In this document: piece after piece, positions 44,139 through 53,817 of the stretch
How the letters are laid out: the number at the start of each line of letters is the position of its first letter
Numbering within the stretch: position 1 is the stretch's first letter
Assembly (NCBI RefSeq): GCF_005222915.1
Contig: NZ_STFX01000004.1
Span: 48,371 to 112,370, forward strand
Source of the DNA: Rhizobium sp. FKL33
GTDB lineage: Bacteria > Pseudomonadota > Alphaproteobacteria > Rhizobiales > Rhizobiaceae
DNA: 64,000 bases
Direction of reading: 5' to 3'
Made by a program: the position numbers and the translations under genes
The notes under the pieces: model-generated
Database searches by the model: none
What the model was told of the DNA's origin: nothing
What the model saw: the letters and a program-made list of their open reading frames with translations, nothing else

Positions 44139-45026
44139 ATGACGCGCGCCACGCTGATCGGTTTTTCCGCCATTCTGATGTGGTCGCTGCTGGCGCTGAT
44201 GACCGCCGCCTCGGGCAAGATGCCGCCCTTTCAGATGAACGCCGTCTGCTTCGCCATCGGCGCTTTGCCCGGGCTTATCCTGTTTGCGGTCAAGCCGGAG
44301 CGGATGAAATTACTGCGCCAGCCTACGCCGGTGTGGATTCTCGGCATAGTCGGCCTGTTCGGCTATCACTTTCTCTACTTCACCGCGCTGCGCAACGCTC
44401 CGGCCGCCGACGCCAGCATGATCGCCTATCTCTGGCCGCTGTTCATCGTGCTCGGCTCGGCCATGCTGCCGGGCGAAAAGCTGAAGGCGGTCCATATCCT
44501 CGGCGCGCTCGCAGGACTGGCCGGCGCCGTTCTGATCGTTTCGGCGCGGTCGACGGATGGAGCCGCCAGTTTCAGCGAAGGGCAATTGATGATCGGCTAT
44601 GGCGCAGCGCTCGCCTGCGCCTTCTTCTGGTCGGGCTATTCGCTGATCAGCCGCAAATTCGGCTCGGCGCCGACCGACGTGGTGACCGGCTTCTGCCTCG
44701 CGACGTCGCTCCTGTCGCTCGTCTGCCATCTGGCGCTTGAAACCACGGTCTGGCCGGAGACGGCGACGGAATGGCTGGCGGTCGTCGGCCTCGGGCTCCT
44801 GCCGGTCGGCGCCGCCTTCTACACCTGGGATTACGGGGTGAAGAAGGGCAATATCCAGATCCTCGGGGTCGCCAGCTATTCGGCGCCTGTGCTTTCCACC
44901 CTCGTGCTGATCGTCGCCGGCTTCACCGAACCGTCCTGGCGAATTTTGATCGCCTGCCTGCTGGTGACCGGCGGGGCGCTGATCGCCGTGTCGGGATCGC
45001 TGCTCGGCAAGAAGCAGCCGGCTTGA
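44139..45026 (+). CDS. DMT-superfamily transporter (EamA domains)
   Basis: A 295-residue membrane protein with ten predicted helices in two EamA repeats. Blocks such as SAILMWSLLALMTAASGKMPPF split at the first helix, YLWPLFIVLGSAMLPGEKL and GVASYSAPVLSTLVLI resemble the aromatic amino acid exporter YddG group. Substrate not determined. It precedes gluQ by 3 bp. Confidence 0.85.
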   Translation: MTRATLIGFSAILMWSLLALMTAASGKMPPFQMNAVCFAIGALPGLILFAVKPERMKLLRQPTPVWILGIVGLFGYHFLYFTALRNAPAADASMIAYLWPLFIVLGSAMLPGEKLKAVHILGALAGLAGAVLIVSARSTDGAASFSEGQLMIGYGAALACAFFWSGYSLISRKFGSAPTDVVTGFCLATSLLSLVCHLALETTVWPETATEWLAVVGLGLLPVGAAFYTWDYGVKKGNIQILGVASYSAPVLSTLVLIVAGFTEPSWRILIACLLVTGGALIAVSGSLLGKKQPA

Positions 45027-45029
45027 GAC

Positions 45030-45896
45030 ATGACGCCGGTCTTCCGCTTCGCGCCCAGTCCGAACGGAGAGCTGCATCTCGGCCATGCGCTGTCGGCGAT
45101 CCTCAATCACGACATGGCGCGTGACACGAGCGGCCGGTTTCTGCTTCGCATCGAGGATATCGACCCGCAGCGCTGCCGGCCGGAATTCGAAGCGCAGATC
45201 TTCGAGGACATGCGCTGGCTGGGGCTCAACTGGGAAGAACCGGTTCGCCGGCAATCCGAGCATGTCGACGTCTATCGCAACGCTTTGGAGACATTGCGCG
45301 GCATGGGACTCGTCTATCCCGCCTTCCTGTCCCGCGCCGAGGTCAAGCGCCGGGTTGCGGAGGTGGAAGAGCAAGGCGATAACTGGCCGCGCGATCCCGA
45401 CGGCACGCCGCTTTATCCGACCGAAGAGCGAGAACTCGATTCGGCGCTCGCCGCGTCGCGCCTTAAAGCCGGGGAGCGGCATCTCTGGCGGCTCAATATG
45501 GACCGGGCTCTGCAGCGTCTGGGATCGGAGACGCTGCATTGGCTCGAGACCGGGGATGCCGCGCCCGAACGCATCCCGGCCAATCCTGCTCGCTGGGGCG
45601 ACGTGGCGCTCTGGCGCTGGGATGCGCCGTCGAGCTATCATCTCTCGGTGGTGGTGGACGACGCGCTTCAGGGCGTGACGCATGTGGTGCGCGGCCGGGA
45701 TATCTATTGGTCGACGCCGGTTCACAGACTGTTGCAGCGCCTGCTCGATCTGCCCCAGCCGACCTATCTGCATCATCGGCTGCTCCTCGACGAGGGCGGT
45801 CAGAAACTGTCGAAAAGCCTGCAGTCGACAGGGCTCAGGTCGCTCAGGCAGGCGGGCGAGACGCCCTCAGATATCCGACGCCGGATCGGGCTCTGA
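45030..45896 (+). CDS. gluQ: Glutamyl-Q tRNA(Asp) synthetase
   Basis: A 288-residue truncated GluRS-like enzyme lacking the anticodon-binding domain. HIGH-type motif FAPSPNGELHLGH and KMSKS-type GQKLSKSLQS are both present. GluQ glutamylates queuosine at position 34 of tRNA-Asp. The zinc-binding cysteines of E. coli GluQ after the first active-site part are missing here (VYPAFLSRAEVKRR). The last 30 bp overlap the convergent brkB-like gene. Confidence 0.93.
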   Translation: MTPVFRFAPSPNGELHLGHALSAILNHDMARDTSGRFLLRIEDIDPQRCRPEFEAQIFEDMRWLGLNWEEPVRRQSEHVDVYRNALETLRGMGLVYPAFLSRAEVKRRVAEVEEQGDNWPRDPDGTPLYPTEERELDSALAASRLKAGERHLWRLNMDRALQRLGSETLHWLETGDAAPERIPANPARWGDVALWRWDAPSSYHLSVVVDDALQGVTHVVRGRDIYWSTPVHRLLQRLLDLPQPTYLHHRLLLDEGGQKLSKSLQSTGLRSLRQAGETPSDIRRRIGL

Positions 45897-46766
45897 GGTT
45901 GGAGAACCGCTGATGCTGCGCTTGATCAGCCGACGGACGCGATATTTCATCAGCGCCGCGTTGATCTCAGCGCCCAGCATCAGGATCACGCCGAGCATAT
46001 AGAGAAACACCAGCGCGATCATGATCGAGGCCAGGCCGGCATAGGTGGCGGCGTAATTGGCGAAGGTGGAGAGATAATAGCCGAACACCTTGGCCGCCGC
46101 ATACCAGGCGATGATCGTCAGGACGATGCCGGGCAGCACGTCGAGAAAGCTGCGCTTGCCGGCCGGCAGGAAGAGATGGGCGACGAAGAGCACGATCAGG
46201 ATCGTCGCAAGCGCGCCCCATACGCTCCAATTGTCGATCAGCGTCATCAGATCTGAAGCGATCGGGATGTACCGTCCGGCGAAATGCACGGCGAGCGGCG
46301 CGGCCACGAGGAATGCCGAGAGCAGAACTAGCGCCATCACCGCCGCCAGCACATAGCCGAGGCTGATCATGCGGGTGATGTACCAGCGCCTGGGATCATA
46401 GACGCGATAAGCGCGGTTCATGGAAATGCGCAGCGCCTCCACGCCATTGGAGGCGAAGTAGAAGGCGGCGAGCACCGAGATCGTCAACAATCCGCCGCGC
46501 GGAATGGTCAGCACCTGCACGACCTCCTTGGAGATCGGGCCGGCGATCAGGGCCGGGAGATTGTCGAAGATCAGATGCACGGCGGTTTCGGAGAATTCAT
46601 CGGCTCCGAGAAAGGAGGCGAGCGTCGTTCCGAAAATCAGAAACGGGAAAATCGCGAGCAGCGCCGACAAGGCCACGTGACTGGCCATCGCCCAGCCGTC
46701 ATCCTCGCTGAAATGCCAGAAGGCGTCGAAACCCACTTTCCAGGCCAATCTTATGGCTGCCGGCAT
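45867..46766 (-). CDS. YihY/BrkB-family membrane protein
   Basis: A 299-residue protein with about six transmembrane segments, including LSALLAIFPFLIFGTTLASF and MIALVFLYMLGVILMLGAEI, the latter a YihY signature. Function is not established; the family was once thought to be RNase BN. It overlaps gluQ tail to tail by 30 bp. The divergent SDR gene starts 78 bp upstream. Confidence 0.88.
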   Translation of the reverse strand: MPAAIRLAWKVGFDAFWHFSEDDGWAMASHVALSALLAIFPFLIFGTTLASFLGADEFSETAVHLIFDNLPALIAGPISKEVVQVLTIPRGGLLTISVLAAFYFASNGVEALRISMNRAYRVYDPRRWYITRMISLGYVLAAVMALVLLSAFLVAAPLAVHFAGRYIPIASDLMTLIDNWSVWGALATILIVLFVAHLFLPAGKRSFLDVLPGIVLTIIAWYAAAKVFGYYLSTFANYAATYAGLASIMIALVFLYMLGVILMLGAEINAALMKYRVRRLIKRSISGSPTSEPDPASDI

Positions 46767-46844
46767 TCCATCTCCACGTCTTTTCTCCTGGGCTCAAAGG
46801 GAATATGGGAAGGCTTTGTTCCTTTGTACAGGAAAAGCGTCGAA

Positions 46845-47678
46845 ATGACCGAGAAGCCGAGCATCATCGTCACGGGCGCATCGAGCGGCATCGGCGCCTA
46901 TTGCGCCCGCGCCCTGAAAGCCGAGGGATGGCGGGTCTTTGCGACCGTCCGGAGAGAAGAAGATCGCGCGAGCCTCGAAGCCGATGGCATCGAGACCTTT
47001 CTGATGGATTACACGCAAGTCGAGACAATCGACGCCTTGGTGGGCGAAGTGTTGGCGCGAACCGGTGGAACGCTCGACGCCCTGTTCAACAACGGCGCCT
47101 ATGGGCAGCCGGGCGCGGTCGAGGATCTGACGACGGACGTGCTGAGGCGACAATTCGACGCGAATTTCTTCGGCTGGCACGATCTGACCCGGCGGGTGAT
47201 CCCCGTCATGCGGCAGCAGGGCCATGGACGAATCGTACAATGCTCGTCGATCCTCGGCCTCATTCCCTATCCCTGGCGCGGCGCTTACAACGCCTCGAAA
47301 CATGCGCTGGAGGCGCTGTCGCTCACCATGGCGATGGAGCTTTACGGTTCAGGCGTGCATGTCTCGCTGCTGGAGCCCGGGCCGATCGAATCGCGTTTCA
47401 CCGCGAATGCGCTATCCCATGTCGAGGCCAATATTGATCTCGAAGGGTCCGTCCATCGTAAGGAATATGAGAGGCAGTTGGCGCGCCTGAGAGGCGAGCG
47501 AACCGGCATGAAGGGCAAACTCGGCCCCGACGCCGTCTATCGGGAATTGCGCCACGCCTTGACGTCGCCGCGGCCGAAGCCGCATTATGTCATCACACGA
47601 CCGGCCAGGCAGGGCGTTCTGCTGAAACGGCTTCTGCCGGCGGGGCTGCTTTACAGACTGCTGGCCCGGCTGGGTTGA
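46845..47678 (+). CDS. Short-chain dehydrogenase/reductase
   Basis: A 277-residue classical SDR. Cofactor motif TGASSGIGAYCA is near residue 10, NNGAYGQPG corresponds to NNAG, and catalytic residues are Ser in CSSILGL and Tyr/Lys in YNASKHALEA. VATVRR-type basic residues after the second strand suggest NADP. The substrate is unknown. Start at 46845 (MTEKPSIIV) follows GGAAAAG. Confidence 0.9.
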   Translation: MTEKPSIIVTGASSGIGAYCARALKAEGWRVFATVRREEDRASLEADGIETFLMDYTQVETIDALVGEVLARTGGTLDALFNNGAYGQPGAVEDLTTDVLRRQFDANFFGWHDLTRRVIPVMRQQGHGRIVQCSSILGLIPYPWRGAYNASKHALEALSLTMAMELYGSGVHVSLLEPGPIESRFTANALSHVEANIDLEGSVHRKEYERQLARLRGERTGMKGKLGPDAVYRELRHALTSPRPKPHYVITRPARQGVLLKRLLPAGLLYRLLARLG

Positions 47679-47692
47679 GATTGGATTTTTCG

Positions 47693-47893
47693 ATGGGCAC
47701 AGTCACCTATTTCGCGGCCATCGTCATCATGTTCCTCGTCGTGGTCGTACTCGGACGCGGCCTCTACAACATGATGGTGGGCGGCAGCGGCAACACATCC
47801 AACAAGCTGATGCAGTTGCGCATCGTGCTGCAGGCGATCGCGGTCGCGCTGATCATGCTGACGCTGTGGCTGACCGGAGGCGGTCGCTCCTGA
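47693..47893 (+). CDS. Twin-transmembrane HIG1-domain protein
   Basis: A 66-residue protein with two hydrophobic helices (TYFAAIVIMFLVVVVLG and IVLQAIAVALIMLTLWL) and the HIG1-like loop MVGGSGNTSNKLMQLR. HIG1 proteins associate with respiratory complexes. ATG at 47693 is preferred; a TTG at 47675 overlapping the SDR stop is a possible longer start. It is followed by the adenosyltransferase with a 1-bp gap. Confidence 0.88.
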   Translation: MGTVTYFAAIVIMFLVVVVLGRGLYNMMVGGSGNTSNKLMQLRIVLQAIAVALIMLTLWLTGGGRS

Positions 47894-47894
47894 C

Positions 47895-48473
47895 ATGGTG
47901 AAGCTCAACAAGATCTATACCCGCACCGGCGACGACGGAACGACCGGGCTGGCGATCGGCCCGCGCCGGCTGAAATCCGACCTGCGCATCGAAGCCTTCG
48001 GCGCGATCGACGAGGCCAATTCCGCCATCGGGCTGGCCATTCTCCATTGTGGCGAAAGGGCTGAACTCGCCACGGCCCTGCGCCGCATCCAGAACGATCT
48101 CTTCGATCTCGGCGCGGATCTCGCCACGCCGGAGACCGGCGAACCTCTCGCCTGGGAGCCGCTGCGCATCCTGCCGGCTCAGGTGGCCTGGCTGGAAGGC
48201 GAGATCGACCGGCTGAACGACAAGCTCGAGCCGTTGAATTCCTTCATCCTGCCCGGCGGATCGGCGCTCGCGGCGCATCTGCATCTCGCCCGCACCATTG
48301 CGCGGCGGGCGGAGCGGGTGATGGTGGCGCTGCGCGATGGCCAGCAGGAGATCGTCAACGCGGAAGCGCTGAAATATGTGAACCGCCTGTCGGATTACCT
48401 GTTCGTCGCCTCGCGGCACGCCAATCATGACGGGCGCGACGATATTCTCTGGGTTCCCGGCAAAAACAGGTAA
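47895..48473 (+). CDS. Cob(I)alamin adenosyltransferase, PduO type
   Basis: A 192-residue PduO-type adenosyltransferase: KIYTRTGDDGTTGL binds ATP, and FGAIDEANSAIG and FILPGGSALAAHLHLART with ERVMVAL follow in order. It makes adenosylcobalamin from cob(I)alamin and ATP. The HIG1-pduO-rhomboid-etfBA order is common in rhizobia. Confidence 0.95.
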   Translation: MVKLNKIYTRTGDDGTTGLAIGPRRLKSDLRIEAFGAIDEANSAIGLAILHCGERAELATALRRIQNDLFDLGADLATPETGEPLAWEPLRILPAQVAWLEGEIDRLNDKLEPLNSFILPGGSALAAHLHLARTIARRAERVMVALRDGQQEIVNAEALKYVNRLSDYLFVASRHANHDGRDDILWVPGKNR

Positions 48474-48488
48474 GGGCTGATCAGGCGC

Positions 48489-49256
48489 ATGTTCGTTCCA
48501 ATCTATGACGTCAATGCGCTCAAACATATCCGCCTGCAATATGTGACGCTGGGTCTGATCGCCCTCAACACCATCGTGTGGCTCGCGACCGGTTTTTTCG
48601 CCACCGAGGATTTCGCCGCCGGCGCCTCGCTCGGTCTCGGCTTCATCCCGGCGCTCATCCACGACTATGCGGTGCTCGACACCGAACTCAAGATCGCGCC
48701 TGAGGGCGCGACCTACATTACCTATGCCTTCCTGCATGGCTCCTTCATGCATCTGGCCAGCAATATGCTGTTTCTCTGGGTGTTCGGGGACAATGTCGAG
48801 GACGCCATGGGGCATGTGCGCTTCATCCTCTTCTACCTCCTCTGCGCCGCCGCCGGCGCCTGGCTGCACGGGATGGTGCTGCCGCAATCGGACGGGCCGC
48901 TGATCGGCGCCTCAGGGGCGATCTCCGGCGTCGTCGCCTCCTATTTCTTCCTGCATCCGCGCGTCCGGGTCTGGGTGCTGATTCTCTGGCGCTTCCCGCT
49001 GCCGCTGCCGGCCTTCATTCCGCTGATCTTCTGGATCGGCCAGCAATTCTACATGCTTCTGGTCGACGCCGACGGCTCTGTGTCCTGGGCGGCGCATGTC
49101 GGGGGAATCATCGCCGGCCTCGCTCTGACGCCCCTGTTGAAACGGCGGGAGACGCCGCTGCTCGACAGGCAGATCGTCAAGCCGGCGGGCGTGGAATTGA
49201 CGCAAAAAGAAGAGACCGCCGGAAATGACGACACGCCGCGCTGGGGTCGCGGATAA
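48489..49256 (+). CDS. Rhomboid-family intramembrane serine protease
   Basis: A 255-residue membrane protein with six or more helices. Catalytic Ser142 (GASGAISG) and His203 (AAHVGGIIAG) are present, with HGSFMHLASNMLFL in the second helix, the expected HxxxHxxxN motif. It cleaves membrane proteins near the bilayer surface; its target is unknown. Confidence 0.93.
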   Translation: MFVPIYDVNALKHIRLQYVTLGLIALNTIVWLATGFFATEDFAAGASLGLGFIPALIHDYAVLDTELKIAPEGATYITYAFLHGSFMHLASNMLFLWVFGDNVEDAMGHVRFILFYLLCAAAGAWLHGMVLPQSDGPLIGASGAISGVVASYFFLHPRVRVWVLILWRFPLPLPAFIPLIFWIGQQFYMLLVDADGSVSWAAHVGGIIAGLALTPLLKRRETPLLDRQIVKPAGVELTQKEETAGNDDTPRWGRG

Positions 49257-49456
49257 AATCGATTGGGCCAGACCAACCCGATGTTGACGGTCCCTCAGGC
49301 CGCCTATATTCCCATTGCGACATCTATTTCGGGAGGACTGTCAGCATATTCCGTCTTTCGAATGGCAGAATCGTGCTGGAAACTGACGCCGATAGACAAA
49401 TGAACCGGGCGAAGATGGCGCATTTTCGCCAGCAGAGCTGAACAGGAAGGGAACCC

Positions 49457-50206
49457 ATGAAAATCCTTGTGACCGTCAAGCGCGTGGTCGATTACAACGT
49501 CAAGATCCGGGTGAAAGCCGATGGTTCGGGCGTCGAACTCGCCAATGTGAAGATGTCGATGAATCCCTTCGACGAAATTTCCGTCGAGGAAGCGCTGCGT
49601 CTCAAGGAAGCCGGCAAGGCGAGCGAAGTCGTCGTCGTGTCCGTGGGTCCGGCAAAGGCCGAGGAAACCCTGCGCACCGCGCTCGCCATGGGCGCTGACC
49701 GCGCCATCCTGGTCGAGACCGACGCTGAGGTCGAGCCGCTCGCCGTCGCCAAGATCGTCAAGGGCGTGGCGGAAGCCGAACAGCCTGGTCTGGTGATCGT
49801 CGGCAAGCAGGCGATCGACGACGATTCCAACCAGACAGGCCAGATGCTGTCGGCCCTGCTCGGCTGGCCGCAGGCCACCTTCGCCTCCAAGGTCGAAATC
49901 AAGGACGGCTCCGCCGACATCACCCGCGAAGTCGACGGCGGCCTGCAGACCATCAATGTCAAGCTGCCGGCGGTGGTGACCTCGGATCTCCGCCTCAACG
50001 AGCCGCGCTACGCCTCGCTGCCCAACATCATGAAGGCCAAGAAGAAGCCGCTCGACAAGAAGAGCCCGGCCGATTTCGGCGTCGACATCGCCCCGCGCCT
50101 GAAGGTCGTCAAGACCGAAGAGCCGGGCGGCCGCAAAGCCGGCGTCAAGGTCAAGACCGTCGCTGAGCTGGTCGAAAAGCTGAAAACCGAAGCCGGCGTT
50201 CTCTAA
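49457..50206 (+). CDS. etfB: Electron transfer flavoprotein, beta subunit
   Basis: A 249-residue Etf[19 protein letters not shown] at the start, [20 protein letters not shown] next and the C-terminal [24 protein letters not shown] block. With EtfA it carries electrons from acyl-CoA dehydrogenases to ETF-ubiquinone oxidoreductase. Preceded by GGAAGGG and separated from etfA by 21 bp. Confidence 0.97.
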   Translation: MKILVTVKRVVDYNVKIRVKADGSGVELANVKMSMNPFDEISVEEALRLKEAGKASEVVVVSVGPAKAEETLRTALAMGADRAILVETDAEVEPLAVAKIVKGVAEAEQPGLVIVGKQAIDDDSNQTGQMLSALLGWPQATFASKVEIKDGSADITREVDGGLQTINVKLPAVVTSDLRLNEPRYASLPNIMKAKKKPLDKKSPADFGVDIAPRLKVVKTEEPGGRKAGVKVKTVAELVEKLKTEAGVL

Positions 50207-50227
50207 TTCAGGAAAGGGACAAGACAG

Positions 50228-51157
50228 ATGGCTATTCTTCTTCTCGCCGATCACGACAATTCCACTCTTTCCGACCAGACCGCCAAGGCGCTGACGGCGG
50301 CCGCCCAGATCGGCGGCGACGTGCATGTGCTGGCCGCAGGCAAAGGCGTGTCCTCCGTGGCCGAACAGGCCGCCAAGCTCGCAGGCGTCGCCAAGGTGCT
50401 GACGGCTGACGGCGACGACTACGCCCATCAGCTGGCCGAGCCGCTCGCAGCCCTGATCGTGTCGCTGGCTCCGGCCTATGACGTGATCCTCGCCGCCGCC
50501 ACCGCGACGGGCAAGAACGTCTCGCCGCGCGTCGCAGCGCTCCTCGACGTCGCCCAGGTGTCGGAAATCATCGAAGTGGTGTCCGCCGACACGTTCAAGC
50601 GCCCGATCTATGCCGGCAACGCCATCCAGACCGTGCAGTCGACCGACACTAAAAAGGTGATCACGGTCCGCACCGCCGGCTTCGCGGCAGCTTCCGACGG
50701 CGGTTCCGCCGCGATCGAAGCCGTGGCCGGCGCCGGCAATCCGGGTCTTTCCAGCCATGTCGCCGACGCGCTGTCGTCGTCTGATCGTCCGGAGCTGACC
50801 TCGGCCAAGATCATCGTCTCGGGCGGCCGCGCCGTGGGTTCGGCCGAGAAGTTCCGTGAAGTGATCCTGCCGGTGGCCGACAAGCTCGGCGCCGCCGTGG
50901 GCGCAAGTCGCGCCGCCGTCGACGCCGGCTACGCGCCGAACGACTGGCAGGTGGGCCAGACCGGCAAGGTGGTCGCGCCCCAGCTCTATATCGCCTGCGG
51001 CATTTCCGGCGCCATCCAGCATCTCGCCGGCATGAAGGACTCCAAGATCATCGTCGCCATCAACAAGGACGAGGAAGCGCCGATTTTCCAGGTGGCCGAT
51101 TACGGCCTGGTGGGCGACATTTTCGAGATTCTGCCGGAACTCGAAAAGGCGCTCTGA
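50228..51157 (+). CDS. etfA: Electron transfer flavoprotein, alpha subunit
   Basis: A 309-residue EtfA. The FAD-binding C-terminal part is intact: [34 protein letters not shown] and [20 protein letters not shown]. It binds the FAD of the ETF heterodimer. It is followed by a hairpin and then 3-hydroxybutyryl-CoA dehydrogenase. Confidence 0.97.
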   Translation: MAILLLADHDNSTLSDQTAKALTAAAQIGGDVHVLAAGKGVSSVAEQAAKLAGVAKVLTADGDDYAHQLAEPLAALIVSLAPAYDVILAAATATGKNVSPRVAALLDVAQVSEIIEVVSADTFKRPIYAGNAIQTVQSTDTKKVITVRTAGFAAASDGGSAAIEAVAGAGNPGLSSHVADALSSSDRPELTSAKIIVSGGRAVGSAEKFREVILPVADKLGAAVGASRAAVDAGYAPNDWQVGQTGKVVAPQLYIACGISGAIQHLAGMKDSKIIVAINKDEEAPIFQVADYGLVGDIFEILPELEKAL

Positions 51158-51221
51158 TCCCAGAACCCTTTCTTCGCACCTGCAAAAAAAGCTGGCGCGA
51201 AGATCATAAGGGAAGTATCAA

Positions 51222-51255
51222 AATGGCCGGGCTTGCGAAAGCAGCGCCGGCCATT
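51222..51255 (+). terminator. Hairpin downstream of etfA
   Basis: A 9-bp exact stem AATGGCCGG / CCGGCCATT (51222-51230 and 51247-51255) encloses a small GCTT / AAGC hairpin. There is no strong T run, so it may only attenuate transcription between etfBA and the dehydrogenase. Confidence 0.45.
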
Positions 51256-51323
51256 ATGATGTTTATGGGCCGGGCGCCCAAGGGATAGACAAGACTTCAT
51301 AAAAAGCGGAAACGGACAGGACA

Positions 51324-52205
51324 ATGGGCAGTGAAATCAAGTCTGTAGGCGTCATCGGGGCTGGCCAGATGGGCTGCGGCATCGCGCAGGTGTCGGCAGC
51401 TTCCGGCTACCAGGTGCAGATCTACGACCTGTCGCCTGACCGTATCGAGGCAGGGCTCGCCACCATCAACGGCAATCTCGCCCGCCAGGTGGCGAACGGC
51501 AAGATGAGCGAAGAGCAGCGGAAAGCGTCGCTGGCGCGGATCTCCGGCTCGGCCGATCTCAACGACCTTGCATCCGCCGACATCGTGATCGAGGCCGCGA
51601 CGGAGGACGAATCCGTCAAGCGCAAGATCTACTCTTCCGTCTGTCCGGTTCTGAAGCCGGATGCGATCCTGGCCACCAACACCTCGTCGCTGTCGATCAC
51701 CCGTCTGGCCTCGGCGTCGGACCGGCCGGAAAAGTTCATGGGCATCCATTTCATGAATCCGGTGCCGGTGATGAAGCTGGTGGAACTGGTGCGCGGCATC
51801 GCGACCGACGAGGCGACCTTCAAATCCGCACGCGCCTTCGTGACCAGCCTCGAAAAAGAAATCACCGTCGCCGAGGATTTCCCGGCCTTCATCGTCAATC
51901 GCATCCTGCTGCCGATGATCAACGAAGCCATCTACACGCTTTATGAAGGCGTGGGCACGGTGGACGCCATCGACACGGCGATGAAGCTCGGGGCCAACCA
52001 TCCAATGGGCCCGCTGCAGCTCGCCGATTTCATCGGCCTCGACACCTGCCTGTCGATCATGCAGGTGCTGCATGACGGTCTGGCCGACAGCAAATATCGC
52101 CCCTGCCCGCTGTTGGTGAAATATGTCGAAGCCGGCTGGCTCGGTCGCAAATCCGGCCGCGGTTTCTACGATTATCGCGGCGAAGTGCCGGTTCCGACCC
52201 GCTGA
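51324..52205 (+). CDS. 3-hydroxybutyryl-CoA dehydrogenase
   Basis: A 293-residue 3-hydroxyacyl-CoA dehydrogenase. NAD fold GVIGAGQMGCGIAQVSA at the N terminus, catalytic His in GIHFMNPVPVMK, and IVNRILLPMINEAIY starting the C-terminal domain. It interconverts acetoacetyl-CoA and 3-hydroxybutyryl-CoA. Following etfBA is the usual rhizobial order. Confidence 0.94.
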   Translation: MGSEIKSVGVIGAGQMGCGIAQVSAASGYQVQIYDLSPDRIEAGLATINGNLARQVANGKMSEEQRKASLARISGSADLNDLASADIVIEAATEDESVKRKIYSSVCPVLKPDAILATNTSSLSITRLASASDRPEKFMGIHFMNPVPVMKLVELVRGIATDEATFKSARAFVTSLEKEITVAEDFPAFIVNRILLPMINEAIYTLYEGVGTVDAIDTAMKLGANHPMGPLQLADFIGLDTCLSIMQVLHDGLADSKYRPCPLLVKYVEAGWLGRKSGRGFYDYRGEVPVPTR

Positions 52206-52228
52206 ACCGCGACCCTCGCGCCTCTTCG

Positions 52229-52256
52229 AACGGCCGGCTCTCGTCGGCCGTTTTTT
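52229..52256 (+). terminator. Rho-independent terminator
   Basis: AACGGCCG (52229-52236) and CGGCCGTT (52245-52252) form an exact 8-bp stem with an 8-base loop followed by TTTTTTG. It ends the etfBA-dehydrogenase unit. Confidence 0.88.
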
Positions 52257-52318
52257 GTTGCGCCCGGACATAAAATCATACAATTTCCCGCGCCATCAGA
52301 CTGCGCAAAGGGGGACAT

Positions 52319-53338
52319 ATGGCCAAGGTGGAAGATTTCGGCGTCGACGCGAGCGGCGCGAAGGTTGCGCGCATCACCCTGACCGGCGGCGGCCTGACCG
52401 CCAAGGTGCTGACCTGGGGCGCGGTCATTCAGGACCTTCGGCTTGAGGGACATGCGCCGCCGCTGGCGCTCGGCTTCGAAACCATGGAGCCCTATCTCTC
52501 CCATTCGCCCTATTTCGGCGCGACGCCCGGGCGCAACGCCAATCGCATCGCCAAGGGCCGTTTCACGCTGGACGGCCAGCAACACCAGCTCGAAAGCAAC
52601 GAGCAAGCGATCACCCATCTCCACGGCGGATCTGACGGCATCGGCGTCAGCAACTGGACGCTGGAAGAGGCAGGAGACGATTTCGTCCGACTGTCCATCG
52701 TCGATCCCGATGGTCGCGCCGGCTATCCCGGCAATTGCAGCGTGACCTGCACCTACAGGCTGAGCGGAGACGGCGTGTTGAACGTGCTCTATGAAAGCCG
52801 CACCGACCGGCCGACCATCGCCAATATCTGCCAGCACAGCTATTTCAATCTCGACGGCCTGTCCACGACCGACGAACATGAGTTGATGATCAAGGCCGAC
52901 GCCTATCTGCCGACCGATGAGGAGCAGATCCCGGTTGGCGGACCACGCGACGTCACCGGAACGCTCTTCGATTTCCGCGAACCGGCTTCCGTGGTGCGGC
53001 GCGACGACAATGGCGAGCAGTTGCTGCTCGACCATAATTTCTGCCTATCGCCGGAGCGCACGGACAAGCGTCTTGTGGCGCGGCTGGCAAGCAAGGCGTC
53101 CGGCGTCGCCATGGATGTGCTGACGACCGAGCCCGGCGTGCAGGTCTATGCCGGCTTCAAGATGGACGTGCCCGTCCCGGGCCTCGAAGGCCGTCGCTAT
53201 GGCCCCTTTGCAGGGATGTGCCTGGAAACGCAGATCTGGCCGGACGCCATCAACCAGAAGGGCTTTCCCAACGCCGTGCTGCGGCCGGGCGTGGTGTTGC
53301 GGCAGGAGACCGACTACGTCTTTTCCCACGCCGGCTGA
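52319..53338 (+). CDS. galM: Galactose mutarotase (aldose 1-epimerase)
   Basis: A 339-residue GalM fold protein. ATPGRNANRIAKGRFTLDG, the catalytic His region QHSYFNLDGL and the C-terminal GMCLETQIWPDAINQ with its catalytic Glu match aldose epimerases. It interconverts sugar anomers. It stands alone without galactose genes. Confidence 0.9.
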   Translation: MAKVEDFGVDASGAKVARITLTGGGLTAKVLTWGAVIQDLRLEGHAPPLALGFETMEPYLSHSPYFGATPGRNANRIAKGRFTLDGQQHQLESNEQAITHLHGGSDGIGVSNWTLEEAGDDFVRLSIVDPDGRAGYPGNCSVTCTYRLSGDGVLNVLYESRTDRPTIANICQHSYFNLDGLSTTDEHELMIKADAYLPTDEEQIPVGGPRDVTGTLFDFREPASVVRRDDNGEQLLLDHNFCLSPERTDKRLVARLASKASGVAMDVLTTEPGVQVYAGFKMDVPVPGLEGRRYGPFAGMCLETQIWPDAINQKGFPNAVLRPGVVLRQETDYVFSHAG

Positions 53339-53427
53339 GGCGCAGCGGCGGATGTAAATTCTCGTCGGGCGATGGAACTCAAGCGCTCCCTACCGGTTTA
53401 GCGAAGGGAGTTTTCGGGAACATCGCC

Positions 53428-53817
53428 ATGACCACACCGCTTGCGCTGGACGGCTGCGCCGTTCTCGTCGTCGAAGACAATTATTTCGTTGCGGTGGATA
53501 CGCAACGCACGCTGATCACCGCCGGCGCCGTCGTGTTCGGCCCCGCCGCCAACGAGCAGGATGCGATGCGGATGATGCAGACCATGTCGCCGACTTTCGC
53601 CGTGGTCGACGTCAATCTCGGCCAGGGTCCGTCTTTTCATGTGGCCGAGGCGCTCGCCGATCGCGGCGTGCCGTTCATCTTCGTCACCGGCTATTCGGAC
53701 CTCGACGCGCCCGATCGCTTCAAGGACATCGTGCGCATCGAGAAGCCCGCGCCGATGGAGAATATCGTCAACGAACTGCACCGGATGAAGAAAGATATTC
53801 TGGCGCGCCCCAGCTGA
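53428..53817 (+). CDS. Stand-alone response-regulator receiver domain
   Basis: A 129-residue single REC domain. Acidic pocket Glu16-Asp17 (VVEDN), phospho-acceptor Asp61 (VVDVNLG), Thr87 (FVTGYSD) and Lys106 (IEKPAP) are all present, so phosphorylation is expected. No output domain and no kinase gene nearby. The sequence resembles receivers that partner HWE-type kinases in alphaproteobacteria, but its partner is unknown. ATG at 53428 taken because the fold starts there. Confidence 0.87.
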   Translation: MTTPLALDGCAVLVVEDNYFVAVDTQRTLITAGAVVFGPAANEQDAMRMMQTMSPTFAVVDVNLGQGPSFHVAEALADRGVPFIFVTGYSDLDAPDRFKDIVRIEKPAPMENIVNELHRMKKDILARPS

